DNA of 64,000 nt from Lichtheimia corymbifera B2541 (lineage: Eukaryota; Mucoromycota; Mucoromycetes; Mucorales; Lichtheimiaceae). This document shows positions 1 through 12,569 of the stretch, one piece after another. The translations under genes were made by a program, and so were the position numbers. How positions within the stretch are numbered: position 1 is the first letter of the stretch; each line of letters opens with the position of its first letter. The stretch is taken from the NCBI GenBank assembly GCA_000697475.1, contig JNEU01000812.1:62001-126000 (forward strand), read 5' to 3'. Below the pieces are notes generated by a model. That model made no database searches, was not told the origin of the DNA, and saw only the letters and a list, made by a program, of their open reading frames with translations.

Positions 1-134
1 GTGGAAGATAAGAATCATAGCATAGCATACATAGCATTCTTTTGTACCTATCTCTCCCTCTTTCTCCCCCTATTGACCCTTTTTTCTTATTACACATTTA
101 ACATGCACATTCTTTGTTTCCGAATCTATTATTA

Positions 135-3100
135 CTACGCATGATTGCTATGGATTTCAGTGAGACTGATGGGTGCTTCCATGCGTTTCGCACGCTCAGC
201 AAACGTGGGATCACCAAGTATAAAACGAACCAACCGAGTAAGGTGTTCTAGTTCTTCGACAATTTCCTCTGAGCAGTTTGCCATAGCGTACCACGTCATG
301 TTGCGGAATTTGACACGCTGATCTGTTGCCTCACGTCGATGATGGATGAGTCGCATACGAGCTGCACGCATCGATGGTAGGTATACTGGCAACGGGATTT
401 TGGTTTGAAGCGTGCTGGAGATGGCATAAAAGTACAACATAATGGCTGCTACCTATATATGTCGATTCACATGATCCATGTTATTTGATTGTTCCTGCAT
501 GAAATGTGTCATGTTACACAATACCATATCGCGGCGGTCGGCATGGACTTCTTCACTGCAAAGTTCCCTTTTGACAACTGCTGGCATATGCAACAATGTA
601 GAACGCATGCATCCAAGTAGATCCAGAATAGTTTGACATGAATTGAGAATCTCTTGATAAAATAATTTGGGAAAGGGACCCTTCAATCTTGCAACAAGAT
701 CTTGATTAGGATGATTGATACCTTGGCAAACAAAGCTTACCTTGGCTCGTGGTCTGTCAACTCCAATAGGATATAAGTTGCTGTGATGGAATTTTGAATC
801 TTGCCTTCCAGTTTACGGCTGCGTTTGACTTCGGCATCGGAAGGAGGTTCTAGTGGATCGTGGTATAAAAATGTGCCAACCAAAAAAGTATAATGCTCCC
901 CCAATCGTCGCACTATAGATGAGACTGATCTGCGAGTCGCGTGACGAGCAAGAAACGGCCAAACAAGTCTAAATCATTAGTGAGCTTACAGCAGATGGGT
1001 TTTTAGTACGCTTTACTTACGAGTTGAGAATCATGGATACTATACATTATAACGATAGGCAATTAGTAAATCATATCCCTCTTCACGTATACAGCTTACC
1101 AATGATACCAACGATGACTGCTGCGAATCGTTTCCTATGATGGAAGAATATATGAGTCTTCAGAGCTTGTCTTCGGTTTGCGTTTGAAATAAATTACCAT
1201 ATTGAGTCTTCTATAGAACCAGATGGTAGGGCATAGTGAACGAGTGGCAGTGCGACATATGTTATTAGAACCACTATGCCGACTTTATTGTAGGTGCTTC
1301 CCAGGTGAATATAAAAAAACGGAATAGCTGAGTAAAGCAAGTGGTCAATGACATGTGATTGCATCGACTCGTATACACGTACCCAATAATGCAGCAAAAA
1401 GGCCCAATACATAGGCACTCCCTTGCCCGGTCTCTAATGCTGCCCATCCAACTAAGGCGCCAATAATCGTACCGATGATACGCCACAGGCTAGCATGCAA
1501 TGTTCCTCCACTACCCAGTGTAAAAAGTTACATCATGTGCTATAATTCTCCTTCAACAACAGGAACCTACCTGGTGGGATTCATAATAGCTACCACCTAT
1601 ATACCGTGTTAGCTAAAATGTACGCTATACCATGTCTCCAAGTACCACTTACGGTGACAGCAGCCCATTGTGCGCGATCTTGCGCAAACCAAGAAGCCGT
1701 CCATGGAACAAATGCTGGTATACAGAGCGCTGTTACAGCAACAGCCATTTTGAGCGCAAACTTGAATTCGTACTTGGTTACATGTTTCAATAGCAGCCAC
1801 AACTTGTATCGAAAGTGGAGTACCCATTCTCTACGTTGGCATCGCTTTATCTTTGATGTGGGTATAGCTTGTTGTGCATTGCCGCTTTCTTGTTGTGTTA
1901 CTATAGAAGCTCGCGTGAGATTGCGTTCAAGATCAAGCTCTTGAGCGTGAGCATTTCGTTGTTGATCATGTTCTTCAGGGCGTAGATAACGCTCCAAGGA
2001 TGCTATGACGATAACATAAAAATGAGCCATGGAGGATGGTAATCATATAGGCTTGTGAGATTTGTTTACCATGTGTATAACCTCCTTTATCACGTGTGCT
2101 TTGATAATTGCTTGTAAAGATGTATTTGAGCAGCCATCGTTTGCTAATGGGTTTGGGCATATAGAGCGATTTTCGGTTGCCTCGTCTTTCGAGTAGCTCT
2201 TGGAATGATGTTGCCATTGTTTCAAGCTCCTTGGCCACCTGACGCAAAGAGAAAATGAAAAAGACCACAAGAAAAAGTTCTTCTCGTAAATGCAGCGAGC
2301 ATATCCGTTCTTTCTCCTCGTTATCAAATTCCTGTAAATGGATCGTTGGTTGCTCAGGACGCTTGTCGCTATCGGTGATGCGCTTTTGCTTCTCTTCATC
2401 AAACTCATCTACGAGATATTGCATCATGTCCGCACATTCATTTGACAAGCGAGTAAGTGGATCACGCAAACGCTCGAGGTAATTGTACAAAATGAGTCGA
2501 TTATCGGTGCGTCTCCGATTTCTCTTGACAATAGCATCGACATCGTATTCTCGGCCAAATATTTGACGTTCTGCACGCAATGATCCACTCAAGGCACCAA
2601 GGTGATTGACAATACGTTCTAGGGCTTTACGTAACTCCAGCAACTCTTGTGGGCGAACATAGGTATATGAGATCTCGTATTTTGCTTCTCGATAGGCACC
2701 ACGCATCTTGGTCATGGTTTTACGCATCTTTTCAACCAGCTGATCAATGGATCTCTGGTCCATGGGTTCCGCTGTTGGGCTCAAAAAGAATTGTTCTGTA
2801 AGGGCGATCAACGTTTCTCGGCAGTTTTGCATGGTCTCTTGGATCGTGCGCCCTAAAGTAATACATACATGGTACATTATTACACCATAACAAGAATGGA
2901 TGTTATCTTAAATGTAACGTACCAAGATTGTCGGTAGCAGATTCGGGCCATATGACAATGTTGACGAGAAGAGATACACCACATCCAATGAGCATGGGAA
3001 TTCCGTATCTGAGTGGGAGTATAAGGTTGGGACCCAATGCTGTCAAGATAAAGATTTGCAACACCATAAAGTGCAGTGAAAAGAAAAAGAAGCGTGGCCA

Positions 3101-3730
3101 TTGTTGTCGCAGCGCAGAGGCTGTAAATATACCACAAAATAGAAATATGGATGTATAAGGTCGATGTCCAGAAGCCGATACAGCAACACCACCCATCCCA
3201 TAAGCAACTGACAATAGAATCCCCATGCATGCCATCGCTGTAGTATCCACTTGAGCACCCACGGTTCTCCCAGGATGGCTAAACAGCATCCCTGTGGCGC
3301 ATAGAAACGGTGCTGGTCCAAGCGCATTAGCCACAGGTTTGATCAAGATAAATAGCGTTGCTAAAAAGTAAGCCAGGCTGCATTTCAGTACACGTCGTAC
3401 AATTCGTTTGTTGGGAAGTCGCTGGTGAATTCGGGTTTTCCACCGTTGTTTCCAGGGTATCTTTGATGGAGCGGATGTGGATGTGCGTGTCCTCTCGCTT
3501 TGGTTACTATGCATTGACGCACTACGTGATGACTGAAACCATTGTTCAACTTGCGGTGACAATGGTGGTGTGGATATTCGTTTCTCAGGTGATGGTAACC
3601 ATAGCACATCATTGTCTGTGGCAGAAAGGTGAAATATCCTAGATACGGTGCATGAATATTTCCATGGTTACCCTATGGCATTCTTTGATTCCTACCCTTC
3701 TCCACCTCCACCACCTCCTCGACCATTCAT
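135..3730 (-). CDS. FUSC/ArAE-like multi-pass membrane transporter (paralogue 1)
   Basis: Probable membrane exporter of the fungal aromatic-acid-exporter-like/FUSC group (BRE4, DUF2421 relatives). The N-terminal exon (about 2923-3638) encodes a basic cytosolic tail and then a run of hydrophobic helices. A long charged helical middle follows (about 2060-2852). A second hydrophobic block has the FUSC-type string AAVTVVAIMNP, which forms only if the GTAAGT intron near 1600-1665 is removed, then SGGTLHASLWRIIGT and GALVGWAALE. The last exon (135-440) is a soluble tail. Roughly eleven exons join in frame. I chose the start at 3730, giving a Gly-rich leader and a 57-nt first intron (3695-3639), because the frame upstream of 3607 has no ATG before a stop. 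It lacks the SDRCREAIG motif of the two paralogues at 16-24 kb and is clearly more diverged. The substrate cannot be told from sequence. Confidence 0.82.
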
Positions 3731-3875
3731 TCTGATATTTGTTTATTGTGTATAAAGAGGAAAAAGAAAGAAAAGGAGCATAGGTTGTGGTAGCAAATTC
3801 ACCGAGGCCATCCAATCTAATGTCTCATGGTGTCTCACATATTGGGGAATGACGCAAATGAGATGTTGGTGTTTA

Positions 3876-5587
3876 TTACGCATAGTATTGAAGCGACATT
3901 TTCTTCTTTGCTTGTACTTCTTGAATAGCATCCATAAAGTCCTCATGAGAGATTTCAACAGCTCCTCGCCGAAGGGCCAACATACCACCTAAAATACCAT
4001 CCTTGTGAGTACCATATGCATTTGCATCCATATCACGTATAACTTACTCTCAACACAAACAGCCTTGCACTGAGCACCATTGAATTCGTCACAGCATCGA
4101 GACAATTCTTCAAAGTTGACATCCTTGCTGACGTTCATCTTACGAGAATGGATCTGGAGAATACGTGCACGAGCTTCTTCGTTTGGCAATGGGAATTCAA
4201 TCTTACGATCAAGACGCCCTGACCGAAGCAATGCAGGATCGAGGATATCAATACGGTTGGTGGCAGCAATCACCTTGATACGATCGTCTGATGAAAAGCC
4301 ATCCAGCTGATTCAAAAGCTCTAACATGGTACGCTGTACTTCACGATCACCCGATTTTTCAGAGTCGAAACGCTTTGTGCCCACAGCATCCAATTCATCA
4401 ATGAAGATAATAGAAGGTGCCTTTTCTTTAGCCAAGTTGAAAGCATCACGCACCAGCTTAGCACCGTCACCAATAAACATCTAAAAATAAAACCATAGCA
4501 TTAAGCAACATGATTCCCTTTCAACGAATGATGCCAAGAGGTTATATATTTACCTGTACAAGTTGTGGACCAGCAAGTTTGAGATAGGTTGAGTTGGTCT
4601 GTGCTGCACAAGCTCTAGCAAGTAGGGTCTTGCCAGTACCAGGGGGACCATACATCAAAACACCCTTTGGCGGCCGAATACCAATGTTCTTGAAACGATC
4701 GGCATGTGTCATTGGAAGTACAACAGCCTCTACCAATTCTTCGATTTGCTTATCCAGACCACCAATATCGTTGTAATCCTCTGTAGGTTTCTCATCCACC
4801 TCCATAGCCTTTACTCGGGAATCATATCTAATATATCAAAGATGAGCCATGAGTCCATTATCACTTGACAATTCCTTTCCTAACACTTACTCTGCAGGTA
4901 ACGTATCCAAAATCAAGAAACTATCCTTGTTCACACCGATAAGATCGCCAGGTTTAAGAGTTTCAGGATCGACAAGACCAATCAATGGCAAGAACACAGT
5001 CTAATGCAATGTATATGATTAATGCACATGCTCCTAAACAACACCCTCATCAAATCACGTGATGTACCTGTCGCGTAGATGTTCTGATAACAGCACATTT
5101 GCCTTTGCGTCGTGAGTCAAGGTCGACGTTTGCACCCTCTTCCTCATCTGGTTCAGGATCGACATCGAGGAGCTAAAGTGGAGAAACAATATCAGAGAAA
5201 AAGAAAGGTATACATTTGGTGGTGGGTTGCTGACTGCTGGAGAGAAATCTAACCTCGATGACATTGCTGACCAAGTATGGAAGCTGCTTGTTCAACTTGA
5301 TTTTCTCCTTGTTGTCCTTGATGCGTTCACGCATTGCAGTCTGCTCGTGCTGTAAGCGTACCACTTCTGATTTCATGACCTAAAGGCGAGAGAGAGAGAG
5401 AGAGAGAGTAATGGAGAGGTGAGTTGGGGGACGTGTTCTATGTGTAGCAAATACCTACCTTGATATCATTTTCCAGTAGTCTAGTCCTGTTGTTGATTTC
5501 CTCTGGAGCTAAACGGCGAATTTCTTGTTCGACTTCATCGTCTGCTTCTTGGTTTTCCCATAAGGATTTATCTTCCAAGGTGGCCAT
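3876..5587 (-). CDS. RPT5: 26S proteasome regulatory particle ATPase Rpt5 (subunit 6A)
   Basis: AAA+ ATPase of the proteasome base ring, which unfolds substrates and opens the 20S gate. Seven exons join in frame to about 429 aa, close to the usual 430-440 for Rpt5. Visible features in order: an N-terminal coiled coil ([20 protein letters not shown]), an OB-type domain, [14 protein letters not shown], Walker A GPPGTGKT, Walker B IIFIDELD, the sensor region VIAATNR and the arginine-finger region [14 protein letters not shown]. The C-terminus is QYYA, the Rpt5-type tail that docks into the alpha ring. MEVDE followed by [21 protein letters not shown] separates it from the other five Rpt paralogues. 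The start at 5587 gives [11 protein letters not shown]. The first intron contains a (GA)n run at about 5387-5408. It faces eIF3f across a short shared promoter. Confidence 0.96.
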
Positions 5588-5784
5588 ATTGGTGTGGAAT
5601 ATGCAATAAAGAAAAGAGTAACAGCAGGAGGTGGCATACGCGCAACCACATTACGTAGTATATTGACACCGACAGCGGACCACTGTGTCCGATTGGATCT
5701 CGGGACTGCGTTTCAATACAACAACTTTTTTCGTTTTGGCAAGAACAAAGGCCTTCTTTTCCCTCCCAACACACAACGCTCATT
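5588..5784. promoter_or_regulatory. Bidirectional RPT5/eIF3f promoter with a PACE-like site
   Basis: Only 197 bp separate the two divergent start codons, so both housekeeping genes must share this region. GGTGGCATA at about 5630-5638 differs at one of nine positions from the yeast proteasome-associated control element GGTGGCAAA and lies about 43 bp upstream of the RPT5 ATG. An inverted CCAAT (ATTGG) lies near 5690, and a pyrimidine-rich stretch (about 5750-5770) precedes the eIF3f start. The match to PACE is a sequence observation. Binding by an Rpn4-like factor is inference. Confidence 0.5.
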
Positions 5785-6856
5785 ATGGAAGCCCTACACG
5801 TCTCAGTTGGCAATTCTTCCACGGCACCTTATCAACGACCATTCACTTGTACAGTCAGCCCCGTCGTTCTCTTTTCCGTTCTCGATCAGTTTTTGCGTCG
5901 CGATGAACAGCAGAACAAGGTCGTTGGCGCCCTCCTTGGTGCTCGCAGCCCCGATGGCACCGAAGTGGAAATTCGCAACGCATTCAGCGTGATCTACACT
6001 GAAGAGGAATCTCAAATTGTTCTTGACAAGGAGCATTACAGCAGCATGCACGACTTGCACCTAAGAGTCAATCCCCAGGAAACTATCTTGGGCTGGTACA
6101 CTGCTGGCCCTGGTGTATCGCCATCCAGCGCTCCTCTTCACACCTTCTTTAGCCAAGATACAACTCCTTTCCGACCTATTCAACTTACTATTGATACCGA
6201 AATGTTGTTCAAGAGTGACGATGTTGGCATGCGAGCATACACATGGTTAGGATCATATACAGCGTATATTGATTGAAGGCTGACAATCAACGTGTTTTAG
6301 TGCACCTGTTGGATTCTCCACAAAGCCTGGTGATTGCATGTATCTTCCTGTCCCATGCGAGATCAAGTACTTGGATGCTGAACGCAGTGGATGTAAGGCT
6401 TATCAATGAGATATGGGGTGAATCAGAATTGACATTTTCAATCATTAGTGGATATGCTTGCATCTGCCAAGTCTAATGAAAGCCGTACTGCAAATCTCCT
6501 TTCTGATATGGATCATTTGGAAGTTGCCATCAGCAAATTACAAGAACTCTTGCAGAGAATCAGCGAATACGTCGAGAGCGTCTTGGTAAGGAAAAAGAGA
6601 GATAGGATTGAGTGGATATTGGGGATTATATATTTATCGAGATCTATGTTCTTAGGCTGGTAAGGAGAAGCCCAACAATGCTATTGGTCGTTATATCATG
6701 GATACGGTGTCTGTTGTTCCCAAGTTGGATAATGCATCATTCGAAAAGATGTTCAACTCTCATTTGCAAGATCTTTTGATGGTTGTTTACCTCGCCAACG
6801 TCACCCGTACCCAGCTCTCCATTGCCGAACGATTGAACTACTTGGTTTCCAATTAG
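5785..6856 (+). CDS. Eukaryotic translation initiation factor 3 subunit F
   Basis: MPN-domain subunit of eIF3, which binds the 40S ribosome. Four exons (5785-6245, 6301-6392, 6449-6585, 6656-6856) join exactly in frame to 296 aa, near the size of other fungal eIF3f proteins. Visible features: an N-terminal MPN fold beginning VSPVVLFSVLDQFLRR, then NKVVGALLGAR, ILGWYTAGPGV and a C-terminal half with LQELLQRISEYVESVL and GRYIMDTVSVVPKLD. The JAMM metal-binding motif of active deubiquitinases is not intact: ILGWYTAGPGVSPSSAPLH lacks the H-x-H pair. This is expected for the inactive MPN subunit eIF3f and separates it from eIF3h and Csn5. The divergent neighbour is RPT5. Confidence 0.94.
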
Positions 6857-7234
6857 ACGTGTACAACACACCATCCACGTTTTGTGTTTTAATTGTGTCT
6901 TTTTTTCTTTCTCTCCCATCATTCTCTCTTTCTTGCATCAACAAAAAATGCCAAGTTTTGCCCACAAGAATAAACCCGCCCTCCGCACCAGCATCTGTAA
7001 TCATATTGTATTCATTCTTATATGTCCACAAGTTCCTAAAAGTAGCCATGTTTCAATACAAAGGATGTAGAATAAAGGATGGTCGACAGGAGATGAACGT
7101 TGTGTCGGAATTGTGGTTGCATGACACAAACAGTGATTCCAGGATGAGCTCAGTTTCACCGCTATGTTTGTTGCTGTGACGATCCGATCCTCTCTCTTTC
7201 TTTCCCCCACCCCCTTTTCCCTTCCACTCATACC
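6857..7234. other. Intergenic spacer between eIF3f and the thioredoxin/F-box gene
   Basis: This holds the eIF3f 3' region, which has T-rich tracts directly after the stop, and the promoter and leader of the next gene. A pyrimidine-rich run of C and T at about 7185-7225 lies just before the start at 7235, a common feature of gene leaders in this window. No other gene was seen. Confidence 0.6.
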
Positions 7235-8494
7235 ATGGATACACCATTGTTCAACCCTGATATCGACTTTCAAGCATCATTTCATACTATGGCAACGGCT
7301 CCTCGCTCGTTTCCTAGGAAAGAGCTTCTGGACTTGCAGGTACTCTCAACACATGACGCCATGGCAAAAAGTAGCATGCTGACCATTGGGGGTTATATAC
7401 AAAAGGGACGACCCGTTAACGTGGAGCAATTGGCGTCCGATTACAGCTTGATACTCATTACACTGAAACGGGCCGATTGTCCTGCTTGCCAACAGCTACT
7501 TCATTATCTAAACTTGTATGGACTCGACGCAGATATGACCGAATACTATGATCCTTTCTTAAACGAGACACTAAGCATTGACCCGGAACAGAAAAAGGTA
7601 ACAAGGGCACTTTTTAGATGATATGCGATATTGATCTATAATCGTTTATTCTAGTTTTGCGAGTTATTATTGAAACGCGACGCCTATTTCATTATCGTAT
7701 GCCCAGGATCTACCGAGCAAGTAGCGGAAGTTCAGCAAAACACACATTTCATGCAATATCCATTCATTGGCGGTGAACAAGCAATTGAACTTGGACAAGA
7801 ACTCAAATTACAAATGACCGAGACACAGCTATGGCCTGCCGTGCTTGCGATCACCAAAAAGACACTCAAAACTGAATTTATCAAATTGGGGCGTGGTCCA
7901 GCAGACATGTCGCATTTGGAAGTGATTCGACATCTTTCTACACGACGTATCGAGATTGAATCAGCGGGCTCGACCAAAGTGGATGATGCGCATAAGATGA
8001 TGGAAAAGCTTAAATGGCGTGCAAAACGATGTCGTGAAGGACGTATGGTCACCACACTCAGTCTATTACAACCACAACCACCACCCTCACCTTCACCGCC
8101 ATCACGTCCAACACAGAACAGCCATTGGACAAGTCTACCAACTGAAATCGTGGAGCTGATGCTTTCATATCTCGACACACCCTTTCTTCTCAAAGCATCT
8201 CGCACCTGTCGTTTATTTTATATCTCATCATGTAATGTCCTCATTGAACGTCTACGCGAACATGCTCAACGTGTACAACGGGTGCTCCCAAGAAAGGATG
8301 GCCTCTTTTTACCAAGGAGTACCATGGATCGGCTTGTTGTTAATCCAAATGCTGTCGGCTTCAGAGAAACTGAGTACTACGTTGGAGAGTTGACTCGACT
8401 TTATGCCGAAGTGGCAGGAGATACATCACCACGAATAAGACGCACAGCAGGATGGAAACTTGGAAAATCATTCCCAGCGACAGTCGTTCGTTGA
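7235..8494 (+). CDS. Thioredoxin-fold / F-box fusion protein
   Basis: Two exons (7235-7597 and 7655-8494) join in phase to a 400-aa protein. Residues about 45-230 resemble a thioredoxin-fold/AhpC-like domain: hydrophobic beta strand SLILITLKRADCPACQQLL with a CPAC redox motif at residues 82-85, later FIIVCPG, and PFIGGEQAIELGQ before a helix. A Pro/Ser-rich linker follows (around residues 258-278). Then comes an F-box-like segment at residues 282-321, starting LPTEIVELMLSYLD and containing TCRLFY. The C-terminal tail is basic. F-box proteins usually recruit targets to an SCF ubiquitin ligase through Skp1, and here the recruiting part would be a redox domain. I do not recognise this pairing as a named family. 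The domain assignments rest on motif reading, not on a search. Confidence 0.75.
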
Positions 8495-8603
8495 CATTAT
8501 CCTATCTCATTTCCCTTTCCTTCCAGATAGTGATCCCCCTTTCGTTATATAGATACATTTATTCGTTCTGGGAGAGAAAATCAATATATTTTTACATTTG
8601 CAA

Positions 8604-10945
8604 TTACTTTCTTGCATTGCTTGTCAAATGGGCTCGTTCATCATCATCAGGTCTATAAAAGGAAAAAAAAAGCGATATCAGTACCTCCTTTTACTTGTAG
8701 ATCCATTGCCTTTTATACACTTACCCATCATCATCCTCATCCTCATCTTCACTAGGATCATCCTTTTTGTTGATGTTTCCCCTGCTGCTTGTTGATTGGA
8801 CACGGTTGCTACTTGATTCATGTTGATCGTTCTCATGGTTGGGTACCGTCATGAGCTTAACTTTGCTGCTGCTGTGATGGTCACCGTTATCACTCATGTC
8901 ATCGTCTCCCAAATCAAAGATGGCTGTGCTATCGGCATCCAGCCCGGCGTGACGGAGCTGATTTTCAAGAGCGATAGCTTCTTCTTCATCTTGACTGATT
9001 TGTTGCAGACCGTAGCGCTGATTGTTGCTTGTAGGACGCCATAAGATAACAATGACCAGGAATACCACAAAGTAGAGCAGATTAAGGAGACCATCCATCG
9101 TTATCCACCGCCATTTCCAGCTTTTAGCAGCCCAGTCTACTTGGTTGCGTCCGCTAAAGGCAAACATGTTGAGAATGAAAATGACAATGACCATGAACAC
9201 CGAGAAAACGAGTAATCGATGCAGCCTTGTATACATCAATGCCTTGACATGTTGCTTGCGCACCTCTATGTATCACACATTTAGCACTGGTATATATATA
9301 TATATTCTTTCCACGTATAATCCTTTACCTAGAGTGGCAATCGTATTGGTAAGCGAGCTGAAGATCCACACGTAAAATGCCGACATGGTCAATGCAAGAG
9401 GGAAGATAACCAGTAAAACCATGAATCCAGCCGATTCTACATGTATTCCTTAGTCAACAATAATGCATTAACAATGAAGTCCTACACATACCTGGCGATA
9501 GCAACATCACACCCAAAGAGTAGATAACACCGAAAAAGAAATGTGTGCCAGCAAGAACGACGCATTTTTTCATGGTGGATCCAAGACTTGGTCTATGAAT
9601 GAGATAATATAAGCAACAAGGTGTCATACAACAAAGGTTCCAATACTCACTTTACCACGCTGTATCCCAAGGATACCACCAGCAGCATGAAGAATGACAT
9701 ACTAATAAGCATAGACATGAGCACATGTGGACCTTTTTTCCTTCTTCTCAATTCCTATTACCTATTTCTGCCAGCGTTCATAAATGCCACCAATGCTAAA
9801 AGGCCGTATGCTACATGATTGGTGTTGGATCACAGTCAGCAGCTGCCATATACCATCCCATTTCCAGAAAACTCACAAGGCGATCCTGCTTGATTATATG
9901 CTTCCCAGAAACCCCAATTGATGGCCATTTCAACAATGAGGAAGAATATGGTTGCTGATAAAAAGTGCTATAACGCGACTCTGAGTTCGTTGATGCCCTT
10001 GCCTTTTACATTCCACTTGTCTTACCTGTACAGGCAAAATGTCGTTCCAGAATCGATAAGTTTGGATACCCCAGGCGATACCTACAGCCAAATAGGCGAT
10101 TGAGAATGCACCATAAAACTATACGACTCTTTTTGAGTGAACCGGTAACGATTTGCTTTAGTAAGATTGTATTCCTTACCAACAGCTTGGGATAATCGGA
10201 TGCTGGAAGGTTGCCATAGGGAAGTCGCCATTCAATCCATGCATCAAAACGATCTCCTTCCTCAGGCTCAAGGTTGGCATGGATGATAGCCACACAATAG
10301 TAACCAGTATAGTCCACCTTATATAGCACAATCTCAGGCAAGGCTGTCTCGTTCTTCTTCAGGCTGAATGCAGTAGTAAAGATGGATGAGTTATCATTGG
10401 GATCTTGCTTGACGATAAATGTGCCATAGTCAACAGCGTCGCAGATGTGATTGTCGACAGCATAGTCATCGCAGATGTATTGCACCTATACCATCCACGT
10501 TAGTTCATCCGGCTACTATTCCCAAATTTTGCTTATAACAATGTACCTGGCCAGTTTCATTATTAACCATCCCAATGCGATCGAAATCATTCCACTCATA
10601 GATAAGCATGGCTGTCTTGCCCTGAGAGGTGTTGTCGAGCGTCACTATGGATCATATATCAGAGGCTCTGTCCCTATAGATGTATATATACGTGTGTGCT
10701 AGTACCTTTAATAAAGGACTCGTCATTTCCGGGAACATCGTCTTTACTCCATATGCCAGAGCATGCCGTAGTAAAGAGGTCATCACTGGTCTATAAAGAT
10801 TATGCGTGTCGTGTTGGTGAGAAAGGTCGCAGGAACTTGGCAATGAACAAGAGCTGCTTACAATGCGTGTCTCATCGGCTAGTACGGATAAACTTTGAGC
10901 TAGCAACAATGCAAGCCATAACAACAATGGACGCCGGAATAGCAT
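8604..10945 (-). CDS. GOST-type seven-transmembrane protein (Lung_7-TM_R; PTM1/TMEM87/GPR107-like)
   Basis: Secretory-pathway membrane protein. The first exon encodes a signal peptide, MLFRRPLLLWLALLLAQ, ending ALADE-like at VLADETRI. The second exon gives CSGIWSKDDVPGNDESFIK, typical of the luminal domain of this family, followed by a luminal beta-rich domain (VLYKVDYTGYYCVAI; RFDAWIEWRLPYGNLPA). Multiple small exons between 9270 and 10190 encode hydrophobic helices, and the 8721-9263 exon holds the last two helices (HRLLVFSVFMVIVIFIL; LLNLLYFVVFLVIVIL). The C-terminal tail is acidic and Ser-rich, as expected for the cytosolic end. A strong GTAAGT donor near 8722 and a TTTTATAG acceptor near 8651 suggest a final short exon that ends in ERAHLTSNARK at 8604. 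Without that intron the protein would stop at 8721. Relatives act in Golgi/endosome trafficking. Confidence 0.82.
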
Positions 10946-12569
10946 TGTTCAATGGCGGGGAAAGAAGAGAGGGGTCGTTATCGAATATGGCGCGTTTTGT
11001 GCCAGGAAGAAAGGTGTGTAATAGGTAAAATAGCAACTTCGGTTCCGGTTAAAGGAACGTGCACTAAACTCAGAGTTTACTGGTGGTTGAAGAATGAGAC
11101 ACAAGAATGAAAGCACTAATGTTTGATAGTTTCACGTGGTGAAAAGGCACCGGGGTGAATGGGTTGCTCTATATCTGATTGTACTTGAACAACGATGATT
11201 ATCCATTTTCCTTTATCCCAGATTGTTGCACACACCACCGTCATTATACCATCCATTTTTGTGTTTACTTTTCGGTGATAATAAATTATGCAATATGCAC
11301 CCTTTTTTGCCAGTAACCGTGTTCTCTGTGAATACTTGTGGTCGCATTGATATCCCAAGGAGTAGAATGCTATCGTCGTTGTTCCACCTAGATCGCAACC
11401 CCGCATCCATTAGCTCATTGTTTCTCCCTTCAAATGAAACTAAATGCCATTCAAGCGATTATCGCACAATATCTCGTCGGACATCCTTAAGCCCAACATG
11501 CTTTTGACGTGTTGGGCGCGAATATTTATGTGTGTGCACAATGTCGATCGATGAATGTATCATCGACCATTATTTTTGTAACAAACACTCTTCTAACAAT
11601 GTCTCGTTTGTGGGTACTGAGTACAGCAAGTGATGCGTGATGGCGGATGGATGTCATTATTTTGACTATGGGTATTGCATCCTTGTTTATCTCATACCTG
11701 ATTTAAAGGCATGGATATTGAGTGATTCATTGTTACTTTCATTATCGTTGTTGAATTACGCTATTTGGCTTTTTATTAAAGTGAACGTAATCATATCGCT
11801 GGATGACGCACATCCTCATATATATGTCATGCTCTTTTGCTGTAGCTATCTTCCGAGATGCATATGCAGTGTTGGAGATACAGCCTGGGTGCAGGTGATA
11901 TACGTAACTGCTTCCCAGTTTCATCCACTGAAGCAAATGACTGTGTACATACCGCCTTTGTTCAAGACACAATGAATCAATCAGACCCTTCTCTTCCTCT
12001 ATCGTAGCATTTATAGGTGTCTATTCCTCTACAATCCTTCTTGAATCTTTCTATAATACGATACACAAGGTCTCCGCACAAGATGAGGCCCAACTTAGGA
12101 AGAAGGAATATACATATGAATGTTTGGCCAACTCAATCCCGCATTCACTAAAGTAACCCTTTAATCCAACTTCATTTTTATAAGTGAAATAGATTGAGAG
12201 GTACAACAAATTGCTCCCCTGGGGGAAATACATCGATTCGAGTAGTTTCTATGCTTTGAGCGTGCATAGTGCGAAGGTGAATGGATGGACGTGTGGTGCA
12301 TTCGATGCGTGATGACGAATTATATGCAAAATATGGAGTTGGATAATGATGACTATGCTTAGTTGACAAGTCGCACAAAAGGACGATATGGTAGCTGCCG
12401 TGGAATAGCGTGTAAGGTACGATAATTGGATGCACCATTCGTTCAGCATAATAACATCAAGGTCATGTTCACAATGAATACCTAAGAACAAGGCTCTTTC
12501 TTCACGCATTGTGTATATTCAATCCCTTCATCCCATGTACCAAAGCAGTATTCAGTTCCATATCCATAG
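10946..12569. other. Gene-free stretch
   Basis: About 1.6 kb with no coding region I can support. It includes the promoter of the GOST gene. There is a short inverted repeat at about 11491-11517 (GCCCAACA, 11-nt loop, TGTTGGGC) and scattered AT-rich runs. Short open frames on both strands have no codon-level or motif support. Confidence 0.55.

Noticed and set aside
3385..3642. Overlapping small frames at the start of FUSC-like paralogue 1
   Set aside because: Alternative start codons here are out of frame with the hydrophobic exon. The Gly-rich first exon at 3730 restores the frame through a 57-nt GT-AG intron.
11220..11975. Open frames of 90-112 codons on the plus strand
   Set aside because: No motif, no plausible splice partners and no codon-level signal. 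The region appears non-coding.
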